NCBI GenBank assembly: GCA_003453455.1
Contig: DMLG01000027.1
Span: forward strand, 1-12,964
Source of the DNA: Clostridiales bacterium
Lineage (GTDB): Bacteria; Bacillota; Clostridia; UBA1381
Direction: 5' to 3'
DNA: 12,964 bases
The notes beneath the pieces are model-generated. The model was not told the DNA's origin, searched no databases, and was given only the letters and a program-made list of their open reading frames with translations. A program made the translations under genes and the position numbers. Shown here one piece after another: positions 1 through 6,600 of this stretch. Numbering within the stretch: position 1 is the first letter of the stretch; each line of letters begins with the position of its first letter.

Positions 1-7
1 TAAACAA

Positions 8-37
8 AAAAGAATGTTCGGGTTTCAACATTCTTTT
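8..37. terminator. Bidirectional intrinsic terminator at left edge
   Basis: AGAATGTT (11-18) pairs with AACATTCT (27-34) around the loop CGGGTTTC. The stem extends by A:T pairs to about 8-18 / 27-37. T-rich tracts follow in both directions, so it can stop transcripts coming from either side. It probably separates a gene left of the window from the minus-strand leader-like transcript at 331-463. Confidence 0.7.
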
Positions 38-330
38 CTGCATTACCACTATTCAGATTTGATTTATTTCCCATTCATAATTTTATGAAAAAGTGCAACG
101 CTCCTTTTTCCCCTGTTTGATTTCACTCCCCATTAAATACCGAACGGCTAAGGGCAGACTCGTCCCTTTGAACAATCTCCTTTAAACCGTTAAAACTACT
201 TACCAAAATAACTACTTACCATCAAACTTCTTAAAGCTTAAAAGCTTTTTAAGTTTTATACGGCTCCATTTTACCGCATAAAACTGCGGTGTGCAATACG
301 TGGAGTTAAAAATCACGGTCATTTTTGAAA
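38..330. other. Gene-free stretch with weak repeats
   Basis: I see no convincing protein gene here on either strand. The visible structure is a short hairpin (CCGCA 275-279 with TGCGG 286-290), an AT-rich imperfect inverted repeat around 225-256 built on TTAAAGCTT/AAGCTTTTTAA, and an 11-bp direct repeat at 194-220. On the minus strand a short frame between 206 and 75 reads like protein but is interrupted by TGA at 123-125. It may be a decayed ORF and is treated as a finding rather than a gene. Confidence 0.5.
194..220. repeat. 11-bp tandem direct repeat
   Basis: AACTACTTACC occurs at 194-204 and again at 210-220, a 16-bp period separated by AAAAT. The two copies are exact. No function can be assigned. 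It may be a small local duplication, because on the minus strand it duplicates the start of a short frame. Confidence 0.6.
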
Positions 331-387
331 AATATATAAAAAGTTAGTGAGAATATACCCAAAGGGCATAATACTCCCACTAACTTT
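331..387 (-). terminator. Intrinsic terminator or attenuator of the minus-strand leader transcript
   Basis: CACTAACTTT (378-387) is the exact reverse complement of AAAGTTAGTG (340-349). Inside this 10-bp stem lies a second stem, CCC (358-360) with GGG (364-366), flanked by TAT/ATA pairing across one mismatch. Read on the minus strand, the outer stem runs into TTTTT followed by AT-rich sequence down to 331. The compact two-part hairpin plus U-tract is typical of an intrinsic terminator. It lies about 75-120 nt after the predicted start site of the promoter at 470-498, which would suit transcription attenuation. Confidence 0.75.
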
Positions 388-463
388 AATTACAAACACG
401 ACATCTGGTATGCTAAGGCAAATTACATTTGCCTTGGGAACCCCACGCACAAAGTCATCTAAC
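340..463 (-). ncRNA. Candidate short RNA or attenuator leader
   Basis: A consensus minus-strand promoter (470-498) predicts a transcript starting near 463 and ending at the terminator stem at 340, about 125 nt. It contains a 9-bp perfect hairpin, AAGGCAAAT (415-423) with ATTTGCCTT (427-435) and a 3-nt loop, and then the two-part terminator hairpin. No gene follows before the left-edge terminator at 8-37. Two readings fit: a small regulatory RNA, or the attenuator leader of a gene that is missing or lies beyond the edge. The terminator region recalls, from memory only, leaders of ribosomal-protection tetracycline-resistance genes. That resemblance is inference. I cannot assign it to a named RNA family. 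Confidence 0.4.
423..458 (-). CDS. Possible 11-residue leader peptide
   Basis: Immediately after the predicted transcription start on the minus strand, ATG at 458-456 opens a frame reading MTLCVGFPRQM, then TAA at 425-423. The stop codon sits in the 5' arm and loop of the 415-435 hairpin (in + coordinates), so a ribosome finishing this peptide would cover that hairpin. This is the geometry expected of a translation-coupled attenuator. Against it, the ATG would lie only about 5 nt from the 5' end, leaving no room for a ribosome binding site. It would need leaderless initiation, or it is a chance ORF. Confidence 0.25.
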   Translation of the reverse strand: MTLCVGFPRQM

Positions 464-469
464 AATTAG

Positions 470-498
470 ATAATACCACTATATGTTGTGGTTGTCAA
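470..498 (-). promoter_or_regulatory. Consensus sigma-A-type promoter, minus strand
   Basis: On the minus strand TTGACA (493-498, TGTCAA on +) is followed after exactly 17 bp by TATTAT (470-475, ATAATA on +). The predicted start is near 463. Its product is the short leader-like RNA at 340-463, not the large surface-protein gene, which ends upstream of it. Confidence 0.75.
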
Positions 499-550
499 GT
501 GTTTTTATTAAAATAAACCCATATTTCGTGTTTTTATTCAATAACACGAA
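499..550. repeat. Direct repeat and hairpin upstream of the leader promoter
   Basis: GTGTTTTTATT occurs at 499-509, abutting the -35 box of the minus-strand promoter, and again at 528-538. The second copy overlaps a perfect 8-bp inverted repeat, TTCGTGTT (525-532) with AACACGAA (543-550). The position just upstream of the promoter suits a regulatory site, though AT-rich chance similarity is possible. Confidence 0.45.
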
Positions 551-636
551 CAGATTATCAACCCAGCCTATGGATATACCCTTAAAATATGTAGAAAAGT
601 TATAAAAGTATATACTGATACAAAAAAGGTTATAGT

Positions 637-681
637 AAAAAACATAAGGAGCTTGCATTTTTACAAGCTCCTTATGTTTTT
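637..681 (-). terminator. Terminator of the giant surface-protein gene
   Basis: A perfect 14-bp stem, ACATAAGGAGCTTG (642-655) with its exact complement at 664-677, encloses an 8-nt loop. Read on the minus strand, the stem runs into a TTTTTT tract and lies 7 bp beyond the stop codon at 684-686, as expected for the 3' end of the operon. A T-tract on the plus side as well makes it potentially bidirectional. Confidence 0.9.
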
Positions 682-683
682 GT

Positions 684-3600
684 TTAGTTATAACAGCGGT
701 GAAGGAATGTTATAATCTGCGCCCTTAAACAATCATTATTTGGACTAAAAGTAGTGTCAGTTGTGCCGCTTGTAATACCGTTTTCATATGCCCAAAGCAC
801 AGAATCGTAATAGTAATCGTCGTTTGAAATGTCGGTAAGCGGCGTTTTGCTTTCAGTCTTTTCTCCCTCAAGACGATAGAGGAAAGTAACCGTTTGTGCA
901 CGTGTTACACTCTCCTCCGGGCTAAATGTACTGTTTGTAGTGCCGCTTGTGATGCCGTTTTGATATGCCCAAAGTACAGCTTTATAGTAATAATCATCTT
1001 CGTTTATGTCAGTAAACGGATTTTTTGTCTTTTTCGGCTCCGGTGAACCTGCCGCACGCCAAAGGAAAGTAACTGTCTGTGCGCGTGTGCAGGACTCATT
1101 CGGGCTGAAGGTGGTATCCGATGTTCCTTTTGTGATGTTTCCGTTTACAGCCCAAAGAACCGCATCATAGAAATAATCACTGTTCTTCACATCGACAAAC
1201 GGATTCTTTACTGCTCCATCTGCTTTTTCAAATACAGGAGTAACCGTCGCTTTCCCTGTGGGCATGATGAATGTATATTTTCCGTCCTTTTCGGTGATTG
1301 CGATTTCTTTTCCGTTTTGGTCTGTTACAGTAAGACCGGCAAGTCTGTAGCCTTCATCAGGTGATACAGTAATTGTAACGGTGCTGCCTTTTGCTGCATT
1401 TGTCGGGCTGAGCGAAACAGAGCCGTTGTCTGCTTTTACAGCGGTCACTTCATATTTGGATATTCCGCCGCCACCGCCGCCATGCGTTTTGCCCGAATCA
1501 CCGCTATCCGTGCTTTCCTTTGCCCAATGCGCATAAAGGGTTGTGTTTGAATCGAATACGGTATCAGTCGTAACCTTTGTTCCGCCCGTTTGGGATGTAT
1601 ACCAACCGTCAAAGGTGTAGCCCTCACGAACAGGAGACGGAAGCTTGGAAAGACTTCCGTTGCTACTTGTAATCAGGGACGGTATGCTTAAAGTACCTTC
1701 ACCGGCATTTAAGGAAATAAGGTAAAGGTTTTCGGGACTTCCGTTCTTATCCAGTTCAACTCCGGAATAGCTCTTTATTCCGTCAGCAAATACCCATGTC
1801 GCACTTGAAAGATCAACCGTTTTATCCTCCGGTGTAAAGATTGCCGTGCGTACAAACCAATCCGAATCTATTACCTCACGGCTGTAAGCCGAACCGAGAT
1901 AACCCGTGTTTGCAATCTTATCAGGGAATGTCACTGTACCGGGTATCGCAACTCCGTTCTTATCATAGAACTGAATCGTAAATGCCGAAGCGTCAAATTC
2001 CTTGCCTGCATAAGTTTCATCTTCAAACAATCGGATAAGCGATTCAAGCTGCATATACTTAGAGAATAAGACCGTCATTTTTCCGTTATCTGCACTGATT
2101 GCGGCCTTCGGTGCTTCATTTGAGAGAAGTCCGATATTAACCGCCGTATGAATCGGCGGAACTGCCATCGGATTTGTTAATGACGGCAGATAGCCCTCTT
2201 TTTCATAGAGAACCTTCCACCATCCCGTAGGTACCATCCAACTGTATCTGCCCTCATCACTGGTGTACTGCGGATTATACTGTTCGCCGGAGGGGTCTGT
2301 CCATACCGAATAGTTACCGTCCTCGGTATCACTGTAATAAAGCGTTGCTTTTACATCATCAATCCTGTTATCCTCCGAGCCTTCAAAGACATAGCCCGAC
2401 GGATCAAGATACACGCTGAAATTCGGTACTTTTTCGTGCCATACATATTTAACCGTTCCGTCCGGAAACCTGACAAGAACCCAATATTTAAGCTCTTCTT
2501 GCAGTGCGTGCTGACTCCACTTTCCTTTTCCGTAGAAATGATCCATACGGTCGTGTAGCCACTGCTGTGCCTCATCATATGATTTAGCCGCCTTTATTTC
2601 CGCTCTGCGTTTTTCTATCTTTAGCTGAAGCTGAATATCGTGCAGGGTGGAGTTATACACCTGATTATTATTGCTTTTTGCATCATTTGTGAGGTAAGAA
2701 TTTACCAATCCGCCAATAAACAAGCCCACCTTTGCTACAATACCTCCCGGTATAAATCCGACTGCTGTGTTAAATGTACTGTAAGTACCCTCCGATGCGT
2801 AAATAGATTTGCGAAGCTCCTCATAATCTTTTATCTGCCATTCCAAGCTCTTGCGGGCTTTCTCGTCCTGAACCATAGACAAAAGCTGTCTTAAGGTGTT
2901 GGGGTCATTTCCTGAAGGACCTTTTGCCCACGTGATTACCGTATCTGCAACGCCAAGTACCTTAAAGGTCACATCTGCACCTTTTGCAAACTTACTTGTT
3001 TCATCCCAATTATAAATCTTATAAAGATCGGGAGTAGGTGACCAATCGTTAGGATTCAACGATATCTGATTACCAAACCAGAGGAAGTCCTTTACTGCCC
3101 GGTAGCCTATATCTCCCACGCTGTAAATAAAGCTTGAATAGTCATATACCGTCTTTGTCCAATGATCGTCATTGGTGCCGCTTTGCCAATTCTGCGTCAA
3201 GTCATTAAGAGTTGGTGATGTCGGTGAAATAACAGCCGTTCCGCCTGTACCTCCACCTATTTCGCCGCCTGTGCCAATGCTTGTACTGCCGCCTTCGGAC
3301 GAGCTTGAACCGCCGATTATGGTGTCGGTCACTTCATCAGGCAAATAGTAGGTGTTATGTGTCAGGATTGCACCCTTGCCGTTTTCGTCATCGCCCTCAT
3401 AATATGCCATGCGGATCAGCACCTCGCCCTGTTCGGTGTCGAACTCCGCCCAGGTAACTTCCCAGCCCTCTTCATCCGGGTTTTGATTTCCGTATTCTCT
3501 TTCGGTATCCATAAGCGACCAGACATCAGGAAGCTGTGCTGTGCCGTTTTCCTGCATAGTGACAGTAAATTCGGAAATCTTATCGGTGGGATTTTCTAAT

Positions 3601-6600
3601 TCCATCCTGAATTTCTTGCCGGTGTTTTCCTTTACGCTGAAATTCAATTCGGGTAGGGTTTCCGCTGTATTTGAGAAGCCCTTATTTGCCTGCACGACTT
3701 CATCATCTGTCATTTCGCTGATTGTCTCTGCCATACTGTCAAGGTCGGGTACATCGCCAAGGCTGTGTGCCCTATAAAACGAGTCTGTTTCCAGATCCTC
3801 CATCTCGGAAAGTGTCATGGACGCAACTTCCTTCTTAATTGCGGCATTATACTGGAATTCGAACTCAAAGCCCTGCAAATAGCCCATGTCCGCATCGTCA
3901 AATCCCCATATACTGTAATTTGAATTGCGGTTTTCGCTTATCAGCCTACATTCAATCCGTTTTGTTACAGATTGATAGCCTGACGATAAGCTTGTAAGTC
4001 CGTCAAAGGTTGCCGATGTCGCACCTGCCGGAATCTGCACAGTTTTTGCCTCCAGAGTTTGATACGCAACCGTAACGCCCTCTAATTCCTTCGATGTGGC
4101 ATTGTTCACCTTAAAGCTCATCTGATGGCGTTTGCCCGGCCATACCCAGATATTTGCACCTGCAATATCGGAAAGGTTTTCAAAATACATCTTGTCCGGC
4201 TGACCGGGGATGCGGCTATTCCAATGCGTCCAATTAAGCTCTGAAATATATATCTCGTTATGCTCCGCACCTTCAACAAGAGAGAATACTATAGGCTCGG
4301 TTTGCATAATCTCGCCGTGATATGTGCGTTCTGCCCACAAAACATGAACGCCTGCATGCAAATTATCGGTAAGCGATACAGGTATTTTTTGGAGGCTTCC
4401 GCCGAGAATTATCGACTCGCCCGTATCATTATACACATACTTGTCCTTTGAAACATTGAATCTCTTAATTTCTGTTCCGTTATCGTAAAGCGTGATAATA
4501 TTTTCATCGTCATCATCCGTGCTGAAAATACGCATCGCAAGATTAAGCTTCCAGCCCGCCTGAATTTCAGCGGATTTATTACCAAGCCCCTGCGACTTTA
4601 ATTGATCTGCAATATATACATCGCCGGGATTTACAATAGTGAACATCGGTATATGCTCGATACATGTAAATTTCTGCTCTGTTGAGTCAAGACCGTTCCA
4701 TTGACCGCCATATTTTAGTACTACATTACATGCGGCAATATTACCGCTTCCAAGAGGAATTTCGGCAACGATTGATGATTTTGTTACCGAATCCTTGCGC
4801 CATACATTCGGCGGTGAAATAAGCCTTCCGTCAGCGTAGAAATTGGAGCTTGCAACCAAATCATTCTCGTTTGCAGTCCAGAAATCATCACCCTGCGGCA
4901 CAAATATTTCAAACGAACGCAGAGGATCTTTATCTATCTGTTCGGGGAAACGCTTTTCAAGCGTACCTACAAGCCACACCTTTCCCGGATTATCACTTAA
5001 CTCAAAATGATATGTAAATCGGTACGGCGGCAAGAACTCTGTGCCTATGTTCTGCGTTGGAATTAAAGTATCCAGATATACAATACGATTTTGCGGAAGT
5101 CCCATTTTCACATACGGGAGCTTCCTATCATAATCCCTTAACCTATAGTACGCATCGTGTTGCAAATCCCCATTGGGAATTGTGTCATAAATAGCCTTAC
5201 AGTTGGTATTCAATATTTCAGTCATAGCGTCTGCATCTTCGTCCCGTACCATTAAGGAGACAACGGTTTTTTCCGCATTTGTCATATATTGAGGATATGC
5301 AACACTCAATATGCCTGTACCCTTGGCGTAGGTACACATCGTGTCCGAATCAAACAGGACAAGAAAGCCTGTCATACCCGATTTTGCATTATCAACAACA
5401 GTTGCGCGCAGCTCACCGCCGTAATTGATAGCGGTAAATCTCGCAACCGGATTGCCTGTTTCTTTATCCTCCACTACGCTTACATCCTGTCCCCACGCTC
5501 CAAGCGACAGCGTCATATTTCCGTAATCGGAAGAACCATATGCATGAACACCTATACTCTCATTGCCGACAACTATGCCTTCCTTTATTTTTAAGTATGC
5601 TTGTCCGTTTACTGTTTCTACCTCATATGCACCGCTGCTTCTATAATATGTTTTTCCGCCTGCGTCAATGCGATCAACATTGATAAACGAGCTGTCAACA
5701 GAAGACTGTACGGAATCGTTCTCACCGAAATAGTTTGAACCGTCAGCCTTAACAGAAGCAGGTGTCTCAACCTTTGCTTCCAATTTGACAATCATTTCTG
5801 CTCCGTATGTCATTGTAATCTGACCTAAGTTGACATTTCCGTTTTCCGTAACAGTTCTTGTCTCTGTTCCCCAGGTAAACGCCTTTGCTTCAATCTTTGC
5901 CGGAATATTATCATAACATCTTACCGACCATCTGCCTCTGTTTCCGGTTGTTGAAAGATTGTCAACAGTAGCAGTTTGTGTATAGATTTCAGTTTTTCCG
6001 CCGCGATTTATTTCCTGTGTTACAACCACCTTTGCACCGCCCGGAACAAATGTTGATACAAATCCGCTTGGATATGTCTTTATTCCCCAAACGCTGCCCC
6101 TTATCGTGCGGTAGGTAAACGGTTTATACTCTGCCGTAATGCTCTCGTCACCGCTTACGGTTATATTCTGCACCCCGCCTGTAAGGTTCTGTATTTCATC
6201 ATACGACTGCTCATCATACGAAAGCTCCGCTTTTCCTGTTGAGCCAACAGGAATTTGCTCCATTTTTTCGCCTGCAACACCGCGCACCTTAATCTCTTTG
6301 CCGTCGGGCGTTTTGATATTAAGAACAACAGTTGCTTTAGGATTTACTTCTTTTCCGCTGTTTTCGCTGACAAAGCCTGTTGTTTGGGCTGTAACGCTGC
6401 CAAGTGCAGGCAAATCCGAAAGTGCGATATCGCTGTCCCTTGTGACAGAAACCGTTCCCCCAACTATATGCCCAGACGTGCCGGAAATTTCATAGGTATA
6501 TTCGCCTGTTTTAATATCGCCAAGCGGAATGCTGCTGTAATTCTTTTCGGTAAGTACGATCACTTTATTTGTGTCCGCACCTTTGAGCGTAAAGGTTGTA

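Noticed and set aside
1..683. CRISPR array or tRNA in the repeat-rich left region
   Set aside because: The repeats are only 11 bp or shorter with two copies each, and no cloverleaf-type structure is visible.
684..900. Sortase (LPXTG) anchoring of the giant protein
   Set aside because: The C-terminus ends in the third SLH repeat, with no LPXTG motif, hydrophobic tail or basic tail.
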